Part shown: positions 1 through 11,240 of the stretch, piece after piece | How positions within the stretch are numbered: the stretch's first letter is position 1 | Layout: every line of letters begins with the position of its first letter | Origin: Ilex aquifolium | Taxonomy: Eukaryota; Streptophyta; Magnoliopsida; Aquifoliales; Aquifoliaceae | Reading direction: 5' to 3' | Length of the DNA stretch: 64,000 nucleotides | Assembly (NCBI GenBank): GCA_951799425.1 | Contig: OX637402.1 | Location: 26,405,492 to 26,469,491, forward strand | The notes under the pieces: model-generated | The model's input: the letters and a program-made list of their open reading frames with translations, nothing else | Database searches by the model: none | Told to the model about the DNA's origin: nothing | Program-made: the position numbers and the translations under genes

Positions 1-862
1 ACCACTGTTGTTGTCTTACCATCACCCCTATCACCCTCACCGCCCCACCATCACCCCCATGACCATCACAATTACCACCACCATCGCCAACCCACCACCG
101 CCACCCCCACCATCGCCACTGCCCCACCTTCACCCCCACCCCACCCTCACTGCCCAACCGCCACCACCGCCACCAACCACCAATTGCTACCTTCGTCATC
201 CATGGCCACCACCCATCACCATCATCATCTTATTCTTATATTTATTATCATTATCACCATCATCCCACTACCACCGTCGCCCACCATTAGCACCCACCAC
301 CACTCATCGTCGCCCACCATCGCCATCAACCATTGTCACCTACCCCACCACAGTTACCACCACCACATGTCATTGCCCACCACTGCAGCCATCAACTGTT
401 ACCTATCCCCACCACACTTACCACCTCCGTCATTCACCACCATCCATCACACTGTCGCCTAGAAATACCCATCGTCACGCACCACCACCATCATCACCGC
501 CCACCACAACCGTCGTCGTCTCACCACCACCACTGTCAACCACCATCACCGTCGTTTACCACCACCCACACCCATCACCATCATCGTTGCCACCCACGGC
601 TGCCACTACTATTATCGTCACTCAAAATCCACCACCAACATCACCGTTGCCACCCACAACTGCTACCACCACCACGGTTATCACCTTACCCACCACAAAC
701 CATCACCGTCTCCCACCACTACCACCGCTCACCCCCACTACAATCGATGTTTAAATTTTTTTATCTTTCCTCTATTTTTGTGATTTGATTTTGAGTGTAA
801 ATACAAATATGTTGACCATTTTTTTTTATTACTCCGTGCCTTTAGGCACGGGAAATAACTAT
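1..862 (+). repeat. Helitron-like repeat with a long CCA/CCN-rich core (3' part)
   Basis: Bases 1-745 are an imperfect trinucleotide array dominated by CCA, CCN, CAT and CAC. It is followed by a conserved tail (about 746-862) with a short hairpin, CCGTGCC-TTTA-GGCACGG at 834-851, then CTAT at 859-862. The tail is the reverse complement of the left flank of the three units at 42124-44008, so this is a fourth member in the opposite orientation. Helitron 3' ends have a hairpin about 10 nt before CTRR; here CTAG has become CTAT. The 5' end lies outside the window. Long Pro/His/Thr-rich open frames across the core are by-products of the triplet repeat, not genes. Confidence 0.6.
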
Positions 863-2915
863 ACTCTTATAAGCAAGCCAATGGAAGAGATTAAGAGTAA
901 ATATAAAAGCAATTATTAAACTTAACTTTATTATTAATTGAAAAAGATATTAGAACCCCTGAAATCGTTATAAAATGATTCTAAATATAGTATAGTAGTT
1001 AGAGACGGACTATGTGGAGACCATGGCCCCTCATATTTTCAAAATTACTTATACCTCCTAAAGTATTTGAAAACTCTTTCTCATTTTTATATTTTTAAAA
1101 ACGCTTATGTGTAGTAAACTTATATTTTTTAGTATGACCTAATCTTGATAACCAAATGGAAGATATTAATTCGATGTTTACTTTTCTTATTGACGAAAAA
1201 TAATATTTAGATGAGCTTGATAACCAAAAGAAAAAAAAGGGGGAAGGTGCTACAAAATTACATTAGAAACATGACTAATATCATTAATAATACACTCACT
1301 CATAAGTAATTTTTATGATGATATTGTGTGAAATTAATATTTGTGAAGTTATATAATACATAATCAATACATTATGTCATAAGCGAAGGAATAAACAAAC
1401 CGTGTTTTTGTCTCACATTAACCGTTACATAATAAGTATAAATTAATTTTTGAATTCTATATGACCTAAACTTATTATATAAAATTGATTTTGATAGGTT
1501 CTATACAATTGATAGTGTGACATTAATAATAATTTGTTGAGTGATCCCATTTAATATAATTTTAAAATATTTCACTTTTTTTGATTGGGTCTTATTGGGC
1601 CCCTTATGGCAAAATCCTAGTTTCGTTCCTGACAGTAACATAGTTCTTCATGATTTTGTATAAGCTGTGTAAAAATAAGTCCAAATTAATTGTATAATAC
1701 TACGTATCCTCCATGCATTCTAGATAGACTTGACATTAAAGCTAAACTTAGACTCACAACCCCCTTAGTCCACGTAATGAGACTTGGTGCAGTGATGAAG
1801 ACCAACTAGTTTAACTCTTGTGGCTTTACAAGGAAATCTAACTCTATGTGAAATATATCATGCATTGTCCAATATACAAGTTTTTTATGATTGATCATCT
1901 ATAATATAAAATAAGACAAGTTTCAATAAATCTGTTCGACGGTCTCAAATAAACTCATTCAAAAGCAGAGACGAGTTACCCTAATTTATAATACATTAAT
2001 ACTTGAAAAGTGAGTTTCCTATTAAAGATGTTAGGTGACTTGATAATGCTTCGAGGCTCCATAGTTGCTTGAGAGAGAGTATTTGCAAGCTTAAAATGAC
2101 AAATATTAGTTGACTTTTGGGATTGCAAAAATACACTTACCAAGGTGCTATTACCTTGACTTAATAGAGAAAATGATCTAGTCATTGTGTAGTGGTAGAC
2201 CACATATGCATGAAGATAGTGGATGATGGTTGACATTTTATAGTGCAAAACCACCCCATCTTGTTGTAAACTATTAAACAAATTCAATCCACTATAAAGT
2301 GGAGAAGATATATTAAAGTGATGTGAGGCTCAATGTTAGGATTTCTTAGAAGGTATAGAACAAGTTGATTAAGAATTGTTGTAATAAAATAAAAATACAC
2401 GATAAACCAGTGTCTTATCTAATGGGATCATAAGCGCACTAACTAAGTTTTAATTATAACCATTTTCTCAGCCAATTACTTTATTTTTATTTTTTGGAGC
2501 TCAATATTGAACCCTTGTGTGAGGGTAGGGTGACAATGATTAATGTCATTTAACTATAAGAGATTGTGCTTAAAGAGAAGTTGTTAAACATGTGACATAC
2601 CATGGAATCGTAAAACTTCCCAAAATATTACCATTAGTTTGAAGTGTTCAAAACTTATGGTCCTTCTATTTATTATCTCAATGCAAAACCTCATAATTGT
2701 CATTAAACCATAAGAAAGAAAAATGGTGTTTATTTATAGGGACTTTAACATATGAAATATTCTTAAGTTTGAAGTATTGAACGTTTTCATTTTTAGAGTT
2801 AGATCGAAGTAAGATCAATTACTAGTATCTAATAAGTTTTACCTCACCTTCAAACGAATGTTCCAGTTTTTAATAAAATGTGTTAAGTGAGACAAGTTAC
2901 TTGGCCTTTACTTGA
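863..2915. other. A/T-rich intergenic DNA, no gene recognised
   Basis: No open frame here resembles a known protein and no exon chain could be built. The open frame on the minus strand near 1976-2287 has no recognisable domain and lies in A/T-rich DNA. A motif resembling ACGGTCTCAAATAAACT occurs near 1940 and again near 63860 and 35280, which suggests a dispersed repeat. Confidence 0.5.
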
Positions 2916-3185
2916 GTTTGACTAGGATAAAATTCGGTTCGAGTTCGACTCATATTCTAAAAAAACTGAGTTTGAATAATTTTTTACGCTCGTTTAAAAA
3001 AACAAGTTTTAAAGACTCGACTTAAACTCGACTCGTTTTATATGTAAAATAGTCGACTTGTTCGGACTCGGATTCGACTTGATTTTTAAACATACCGAGT
3101 TTGAATAATTTTTTAAACTCGTTTAAAAAACAAGTTCGACAAGTTAAAGCTCAAAAAACTTGACTCGATTAATTAACACCCCTAT
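2916..3185. repeat. hAT-like MITE remnant
   Basis: The stretch is rich in alternating TTCGAGTTCGACTC-type motifs and ends with TTAACACCCCTA at 3174-3185. That ending is the typical right terminus of plant hAT MITEs whose left end is TAGGGGTGTTAA. The left end is degenerate, near TAGGATAAAATTCGG, and no clear 8-bp target duplication was found. The element at 57377-57704 has the same composition (GAGCCGAGC/GCTCGAG motifs). Confidence 0.35.
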
Positions 3186-6046
3186 TCTTAATCAATGAAA
3201 ACATTATCGCTTTGAGTCAAAAAATGAGAAATTTTGAAATATATCTGAAATTGAGATGATCAAAATCCTTAGAGCCACGAACAATTGGAAGAATGAAGTG
3301 TCAAGTGATTCCTCCAAGTGGGGCTCAAAGACACCAAAAAGTAACAACATTGTAGAAAAAGTCACGGGCAAGTTGGGCATCAACTGCCCGGATAGGGCCA
3401 CTAGATCATAACCAAACCACGTGGGCGGGGGGATTGGTGGCTGAGAATGATCGGGCAGGTTTACGGTCAGGATAAAAAATATCTGGTGGAAGACACGCTA
3501 GATATTTCAGGGCAGACCACTTGTCACTCGTGTCCAATGGCAATGAAGCTATTGATATAATAGAGTTTTGGTCTTTTAATGGGAGCGTGAACCGGATCAA
3601 ACTGACACGTGGCACAACCATATGATAGATTTATATCTTCGCCCCTCATGATTCTGATCTGTCCACTTTGCATGTGTCCCCATTGGGTTGCATGCATGCA
3701 TTGGGTTTATCTGTGGCCATCCCATGGTGTTCATGGATGAGTCGCCCAACATGCATGTCAAATTCCACAAAGTATGCAATGAAATTTAAAAAATTACAAC
3801 TCAAATACATATCATTCATTCGATGAGTAAGTTCTATCAATTTTTTTAGTAGTACTCCCTTATTTAACACTCATCCGAGAGATGATATGTATTTAAGTTG
3901 TGTAACATTTTTTCAAATTTCACATATGATTTTGGAATATAAATTAATTAATTTACAGACGGGTGAATTATATTTTGTACCCTGAAAGATTTAAAAAAAT
4001 TTATTTTAAAGCTTCAAAAATTAAATTTCTTACATCATTACACTCTCAATGTATTAAAAGTGTTTCAATGTAATTCTTTTGTTAATTTTTCGTTGATCAT
4101 TCCGTCCATATTAATAAGATATTTTTTGACGAAATAAACAACGACAACTAATTTTAAACCTAAATGTATTACAAAATGTGTCTTTACTAGTAATGGAATA
4201 TACATGTGTTAGAAATATAACCAAACCACGTGAGTGATCCTAAATGTGACATCTTATATCTAAGTAACTAAACATTACAAAATGTATTCTACTCTCTTTT
4301 CTCTTAATTGGAACTTGTGGCCCCATCTCATCAAATGATAATTTTTATATTAAATATTTGTTTTTATTTTTTAGGGAAATTCTACAATTTTTAAATTAAA
4401 AAAATTCGATACTATATCAAAAATTGATCTTTAAAAATTGTAATTTAACATTTGAAAGTTGTAACGCGCCCCTGATCGATCATGTCTTTTACAATATTTT
4501 AGGATCGATCATGTCTTTTACAAACTAGAACTTGTACCTCAAAAAAATTATAATTTAATATTAAAAATTTATAATTTTTGATACGGTACCGATAACGTTA
4601 CCATACCCTTTTCTTAAAATTTATGTTTTTGTAGCGTTTTCATGTGTATGTACCGTAACTATATATTTTGTACATTTTTCTGATGGAACAGGACACTGTT
4701 GCCATGTCATGATATAGGTGTTTATATAACAGTACAATTTGAGATGTTTTTTTTTTTTTTTTCCTAGTAATGGTTTGAGTATTTCTTTTTCTTTTGTTAA
4801 GTAAGAATCTCCCTAAACAGGATCATTTTAGACCTATTCAATTTCAAATATTTGTAATCACTCGTAAAGCATAAGTATTAATTAAACACACCAGCGAAAG
4901 TCGAACCGTTGACATTCAAATTTACAGTTCGTGCAAATTTAACCCTATGTACAACACTAGACCATCTAACATATTCTTTTAAAATTTTCTCACTACTACA
5001 TCAAATCTCAGATATCAATAAGAGATTTATTTAGATACAATCAGCTTAACTCAAATTCTTGATGGCTAATATATGATTAATATGTATTAGAAAAAAATGG
5101 TTAATTACAAAATGCCCCTTCAATTTTTGATACTTTGTCATTCACTCATTCAAGCTTGAATTTCAACAAATATATTGTGAAACTAACTCCAACAATTAAT
5201 TTCATATCATAAAAATGGCAGAAGTTAGATATGATAAATTCACGTGATCTCTATTTTGTTTAAAAGACTTAAATACATCTGAAAGAGTGTGTGTGTGTGT
5301 GTGTATGCATGTTGGTATTAGGTGGAGGTGGAGACAAAGGTGAAGACAAACATATTGTTGTGTAATGCGTTGGTGTTGGACTAAACAGATGTATTTTTAT
5401 CTTGATATTTCTGTATCTAAAGAAAAAATATATGAAAAATAATATAAAAGATGGAGGGAATAATGGTACTTTCATATTTCAGTCACTACTGTCAATTAAT
5501 TTAGTCCACTTAAAACTTAGAGGGAATATGTTATAACATTTAAAATTACAAAAAAATAAAAATAAAGGGAGTAAATTATAATTAACCCTAAAAAATAAAA
5601 ATCCAAATATTACATGGACCCCAATAGACCACTCTAGAATGATAAACAAACGAGTAAAGTCGGTCAGAGATAAGGTAAATGTCGGGGTACGCACCGACCT
5701 TAATAAGAAATTGAAGATAGGACCCACGTAAGCCAGCCAATGGTAAAGTATGTAATTAAATATACTATTTACAGATAAATCAATTTGATTTTGATCACTG
5801 TCGTGGCCCTCTAAAAAAGGTCCACGTGTATTTTCTAAGTAACTTATGGGCTACCACGTATGATTAAGTGTAAATTATTTGTGGGGGGCATACCATTTAG
5901 TGGGTCCACAGATAATGAAGATTGTCCTTGACCACCAATCATAAGCCATTCACTAGCTTTGGTCGGCTGAAAAATGACAGTTAGGTTGACCATCAAACTC
6001 AGCTTCCATTAAATGCTGAATATTAAAAATGGAATATTAAATTTGA
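3186..6046. other. A/T-rich intergenic DNA with short repeats, no gene recognised
   Basis: No supported gene. Visible structures are a region at about 3960-4190 sharing the motif ACACTCTCAATGTATTAAAAG with 8010-8230 (a foldback MITE family), a direct repeat of GATCGATCATGTCTTTTACA near 4470 and 4502, a run of about 20 T near 4745, and a GT microsatellite at about 5287-5305. The open frames near 3204-3870 and 5269-5727 show no family features. Confidence 0.5.
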
Positions 6047-6859
6047 GGAAAAATTACACTTAAATTTTTTAAGATTTGTGAGTTGATCATTCAAAACTCC
6101 TGACATTAAAGATATTATATATAGACTCTTTAAAGTTTATATACGTATAACACTTAAACCCCTATCATCAATATCTGTTAATATATTCATTAGTAAATTA
6201 TACTCAGACTTCCTGAAGTTTGTAAATATATAATATTTAAACTCTTCAAGTTTAAAATGTTATATTTAGACAAAAAATACTCCAATCAAATATAGAATAT
6301 CAAATATTTTAATTTTACAATCAAAATTCATATTTTATTGTATCATTTATTGAAATAAAATAAAAAATTAAAAAATTAATTTTTTCTTAATAAATAATAA
6401 TTAATATATAAGTACTGTCTATTAGAATTTAATTTGGTTGTTTAAATGATCAAATTTACCAAATTACCTCAATTAAAGTTAGAAGATATTGGTCTATTAC
6501 AGTTTGACCCATTGTTTATTTTTTAGTTTTATTCCAATAGATAGTATAATTATATAATAATTATAATTTTTTAAGAAAAAAATTAAATTTTATTTCAATA
6601 AATGTCATAATAAAATATGATTTTTTGTTGTACAATTTAAAATATTTGATATTCTATCTTTAATTGAAATATTTTTAGTCTAAATATAACATTTTAAACT
6701 TTAGGAGTTTAAATATGGTACGCCTATAAACTTCAAGGACTTTGGGCGTAATTTACTAACAGACATTGACGACAGGGGTCTAAATGTTACGCGCGTACAA
6801 ACCTCAAGAGGTCTGTGTGTCATATTTCAAATGTCAGGATGTCTTAGTGTAATTCTCCC
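6047..6859. mobile_element. Long-arm inverted-repeat MITE (Mutator-like?)
   Basis: Two arms of roughly 300-370 bp are imperfect reverse complements. The left end GGAAAAATTACACTTAA pairs with the right end TTAGTGTAATTCTCCC, and internal blocks (for example the TATAACATTTTAAACTT motif) pair as well. The flanks TAAATTTGA and TAAATTTTA match at 7 of 9 positions, as expected of an old 9-bp Mutator-type duplication. There is no coding capacity. The family assignment rests only on arm length and the imperfect duplication. Confidence 0.55.
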
Positions 6860-7049
6860 TAAATTTTAAGTATTGAATTTTTTAATTCTCATCAAGTTAA
6901 TTAGGATTTAAAATTCTTACAATTATAATTGAGTTATTCGTGGAATTTAAAAAGAGAGATTCTTCTCACCAACCCTCCAAAATGAATAATTGGTCAAGCT
7001 CAAATGAGCAACGTGAAAAGAGTTGTTTGAGTTTCAGTAGAAATATTTA

Positions 7050-7974
7050 GGTGGCGTTTGGTAACTATATGTTTTTGTTTTTTATTTTTATTTTATGGCA
7101 AAAAAAAAAAAAATACATTTGGTGAATATTTTTGTTTTTTTTTAACTGCCATATTTTAAAAACAAGGCCAAAATACAAAAACATCCAAAATGATGTTTTT
7201 GAAAACATAAAAAAAAAAAAAAAACACACGCGGACAGTTCAATCCATTTTAATGAGGTCTGGACTTCGAACCCTCTCCACAACAAAATAATGGGTTATTT
7301 CCCTTGCCCTATAAATTGCCAAGAAATCCCATTTCTCAGCCGAAGAGCCTCACACCATATGAAAAAATCTTCTGCAGCTCCTTCAACTCCTCCAAGGCAG
7401 ACGAAGAGTCTCACACTAGACGAAGTTCCTACAGCTCCTCCAAGGTAGATGAAGCTCCTGCAGCTCCTCTAGTTCCAGCGATCTCTACAACTCCGGTGAA
7501 GACCTTCATCTTCGGCAAAGATCTCCATCTCTTTCTCGTTCTCTCTCTTCCTCTCTTGCCCTTCTCCGTTTTGGTGGTGGTTATGGGTTTTGGGGGGTGG
7601 TGGTGGGTTTCAGTGGTGGTGGTCGGGTTGGGTGGTGATGGGTTTCAGGGGTTGGATTTCGGGAATGGTGGTTGGAGACACGCTGGTGGGTTTTGGTGGT
7701 TATGGTTTCGATGATGGTGGTGGGGGTGGTTGTGAGTTTCGGTGGTGGGGTTGGGTGGTCAGTGGGGTTGGGAGGTGGTTTTGGGTGGACTGTTGGGTTG
7801 GGTGGTGAATTTTTTGGTATAATATCAAACAAGTTTTTTATTTTTGTTTTCACAAATTTTTAAATATAAATAACTACCAAACATATTTTATATTTTTATC
7901 AAAAAAAAAAACAAAATTTAGTCCTGTTTTTTTATTAAAAAAAAATGAAAACGAAAACGTTACCAAACGCACCC
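7050..7974. mobile_element. PIF/Harbinger-like non-autonomous element
   Basis: Terminal inverted repeats GGTGGCGTTTGGTAAC (left) and GTTACCAAACGCACCC (right) match at 14 of 16 positions and are flanked by the 3-bp duplication TTA (7047-7049 and 7975-7977). Both traits are typical of PIF/Harbinger elements. The interior carries homopolymer A and T tracts next to the termini and a G/T-rich block at about 7570-7810 built from GGTGGT and GGGTTT motifs. The open frames through this block are Gly/Trp/Val-rich on one strand and Pro/Thr-rich on the other, and look like repeat artefacts. Confidence 0.7.
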
Positions 7975-9776
7975 TTAATTGATTTTATATGAATATTTTT
8001 GATTTTTTATATTACACTCTCAATATATCAAAAGTATTGTAACGTGCCTCGTGTTAACTTTCATTAGTTTTTTTTTATTAAAAATCAACTCATTAATACT
8101 GTCGAAAAGCTAACAGATGGGCACATTACAACACTTTTATTACATTGAAAGTGCAATGTGATAAATTTAATATTTGAGGGTGCAAAATTAAAATCTTAAA
8201 ATTTTTTAGGGTGTAAAATGCAGTTTGCCCTATAATCAATCTATTATTACAGCGTGTAAATTGAATTCTCAACATATAAAATCATAATAATGATCAAGAT
8301 TTATTTAATTTTTATCTACTTTAATCCAATGGTATAAATTCATCCCAAATTTTTTTTCCTGCTCAAAAATATTATCTTCTCTGAACGACTTATAATGTCA
8401 AACAACTCAATTAACACATCAATACATTATCTAATGTCAAACAATCTCATTAATCTATATCTACTTTTATTTTCTCTCTTTTAATTTTAATTTTAAATTT
8501 TAAATTTTAAATTACATAATTAAAAAAATAAATATTATATAATTAATGTTCTATTTTTTTAGATTTTGAAGATTTGGGATTTATGCAAGAGCTTGTTTTT
8601 AGCTCGGGTTCGAGTCAAGCTTGTACCAGGTCAAACTTGAGTAATAATTTAGGTTTGATATTCAAACCCGAGCCGAGCTTAGACGCCCTTCCAAAGATTC
8701 AAGTTGAGCTTGAGCAAATCGTAGCCACGTAGGCTCGACTCAATAACACCCCCTCCCCACACACACTGTGCACACAGATTTATAAACACATAAAACACAC
8801 ACATACACACAAATCATATTCGAATTCACACTCACACATTGATTTTCTAACACACACACAAAGATTTACACACACAACGATTAATTTAGGACGCCCTCAA
8901 ATATTTGTTCAATTCCTTATTATTTTATTTTTAATTTTATCAATCTTTTAAATATTTTTTATAATTTGATTATTCTGTTATTCAATTTGTTATTATTATA
9001 TTCTTACTTTGTTTAGTTAACAGTTTATTTGTTTATTTTTTTGATCAAATTTGTTCGATCATTTTATGAGTGTTTATTGAATTTGTTATTATTCAATTCT
9101 TTCTTTGTATTGGACTAATTATTTATTTTTTTATTTATTCAATTTACTTTTTTTTTTTTTTGAGAGTGTCAATGAGGGGCTACTTTTGAAGGTTAATTGT
9201 CTTGTGTTCTTCAATACTTTTAATCTTCAATTTCTTTGTATTATATTAAGTATTTTGGTGGGTCATGATAATAATTTGACTTATAAATATTTTTAAAATA
9301 AAGAGTGATAGGGTAAAACTGAAAATTAATTTATTTTCAGACGTCAGTTTTGTGTAGTTATCAAATAGTTTAGTTCAATTCAGTACTTAAATTTCAGTGG
9401 ACACCAAATAATCCGCAAATTAAAAATTCAGCTTTCAACACTAAAAATTCAACATTCAATTTTCAGTATTCAAATTTCAATTTTATCAAACAACGCCTAA
9501 CTCATATGATTATCTTGCGGGACATCATAGTTTACTAGATACCGGTGATTTTATACATCCTCAATTTGTGTTGTAAATATGAGTCTAGAAAAATACGTAA
9601 TTAAACTAATCCGTTAAGTTTGTTGGGGGTAGATCTCCTATGATTATAACTTCAAATTAGGGATTGTTTCGAGTTTCATGAAAGACATCCTACTTGACTT
9701 GATACAAAAGTGAGTTAATTTCCCATGCACAAACTCCAATTGGACTCATGATTTTCTTTTTTCTTTTTTTTTTTTA
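7975..9776. other. Intergenic DNA with degenerate MITE pieces
   Basis: No gene recognised. About 8005-8232 contains an imperfect inverted repeat (ACACTCTCAATATATC against GATAAATT...GAAAGTGCAATGTG) of the foldback family also seen near 3960. About 8590-8755 carries GAGCCGAGC/GACTC motifs ending in AATAACACCCCCT, a hAT-like remnant. About 8756-8880 is AC-rich. The rest is A/T-rich without pattern. Confidence 0.45.
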
Positions 9777-10366
9777 GGTTAATTGCTTTTTACTTTCATG
9801 TGATTTGGGCTAAAAACACCTTACCTACTTGACATTTAAAATTATGTACATTACCTTCTTGTAGTTATTTACCAAAGTAAAATGGTTACTTTTATCATCC
9901 AAGTTAACCGAGATTGTACTCTACACGCGCCAACATATGTTATGAGCTTTGTTTTCCATTATTTTCCTCCAAAAGAATATTGTAAAAATGTCCAAAATAC
10001 CCTTTATAATATATGATATAACACCCAAATAAGTATGACATCGATTCCAGATCAAAAAAATATAAGAAAGACATAAGTGATTTTTGGTCCTAGAACAAAA
10101 CTTCACTTAAGGGAAAAAGAGACTCGATATGTTTGATTGAAATTTGTTGGTTTGTTGTCATGTTCCATGAATTTTATGGTTGAGAGTAAATCAGACGAAA
10201 ATTGTGATTTTAAAACGTGAGTATTATGGTAATTTTTTTATTCTATTAATGACGTCAATTATTTCACTTTGGTACATAACTATAAATATGTAATGTGCAT
10301 AATTTTAAACGTCAAGTAGATAAGGTACTTCTAGCCGAAATCACAGGGGATAAAAAACAATTAACC
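9777..10366. mobile_element. MITE with about 115-bp inverted terminal arms
   Basis: The left arm, starting GGTTAATTGCTTTTTA, is matched in reverse complement by the right arm ending TAAAAAACAATTAACC. Similarity continues inward for over 100 bp, including the motifs CTACTTGACATTTAAAATTATG and TACCAAAGTAAAAT. The element lies between T-rich and A-rich tracts, so a target duplication cannot be read reliably. Long arms suggest a Mutator-like origin. Confidence 0.55.
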
Positions 10367-11240
10367 TTTTTAAAAAAAAAAAAAAAAAAAAAAAGAGAAC
10401 TCTATTTGAGTTTGGGCTTTAGTGTCGAGCCCAAAAGGCCTGTAGTTGAGCTCCGCCCAAAGATTTTGGCAAGGCCTAAACATTAACAAAGTTGAATTCA
10501 GATATACTGGCCCAATTAATACGATTAATCGAGTTCTAAAATAATTCTTTCCAATATTGAGAATTTTTTTATGAATGGTTTAACTCACAATTCAACAAAA
10601 CCTGATATTAAATTTTCAGGGGTCAGTTTCGTAAATTTGGTCATGTTGCTTTACTGGGGTCTTATTTTCCGTTCAGCAAGGAACTATAATATTTTTCAAT
10701 AAATAAATTCCTGTAATTGGTGAAGAAAACAGAATATCCAAATCTCAGCCACCTTATGTAAAGGAAGGGCATTATAGTAACTTGACTTTTTCCTAAGATG
10801 CAAGTAAAAAAACTAACAATATAGTCCAAAAGTAAATGTTTTGATACCTTTTCTAACGAATTTTTTTTTTTAATATACCATACTATACTATTTTTGACAC
10901 ACAGTTATTTACACAATACTCAATTTAAAGTATTTTCAATAGAAATTGGGTACTGAATTTTCCTAAAATGGAGCACATTTATAATGTTTTGTTTGATTAA
11001 GGGTGTAATCTGAAATTTTAGTTTTTCAGCGTATAAATTAAAGAATAGGAATATTTTTGGGGGTCTAAAGTGTTATTTGTCCTTTTACGAATGCAGAGAT
11101 CTCAACTCTCACGTGCACATCACGTTTTGCTATCCGGGTTCAACGTTCAACGATCAAATGCAGGCTAAATCAAACTGTCTATAGCTTTCTCTCTCCTGAA
11201 GCTCGAAGAAGAAGAGCCGATTTTTTTGAATCCCTACACT
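10367..11240 (+). other. Upstream region of the SOL1-like gene
   Basis: This stretch holds no gene. It starts with an A-tract and some A/T-rich DNA. The last 140 bases contain a CACGTG G-box at 11110-11115, followed by a CT/GA-rich leader (CTTTCTCTCTCCTGAAGC, GAAGAAGAAGAG) immediately before the start codon at 11241. Such a leader is common in plant 5' UTRs. No convincing TATA box was seen, so the transcription start is not assigned. Confidence 0.4.

Noticed and set aside
8..788. Pro/His/Thr-rich open frames at the left edge, up to 248 codons
   Set aside because: They come from a CCA/CCN triplet array in which several frames are open at once; no domain, no intron signals, and the same repeat occurs at 42-44 kb.
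7304..7863. Candidate glycine/tryptophan-rich or proline-rich protein
   Set aside because: Frames are open on both strands through a G/T-rich repeat inside a MITE; codon use shows no coding pattern.
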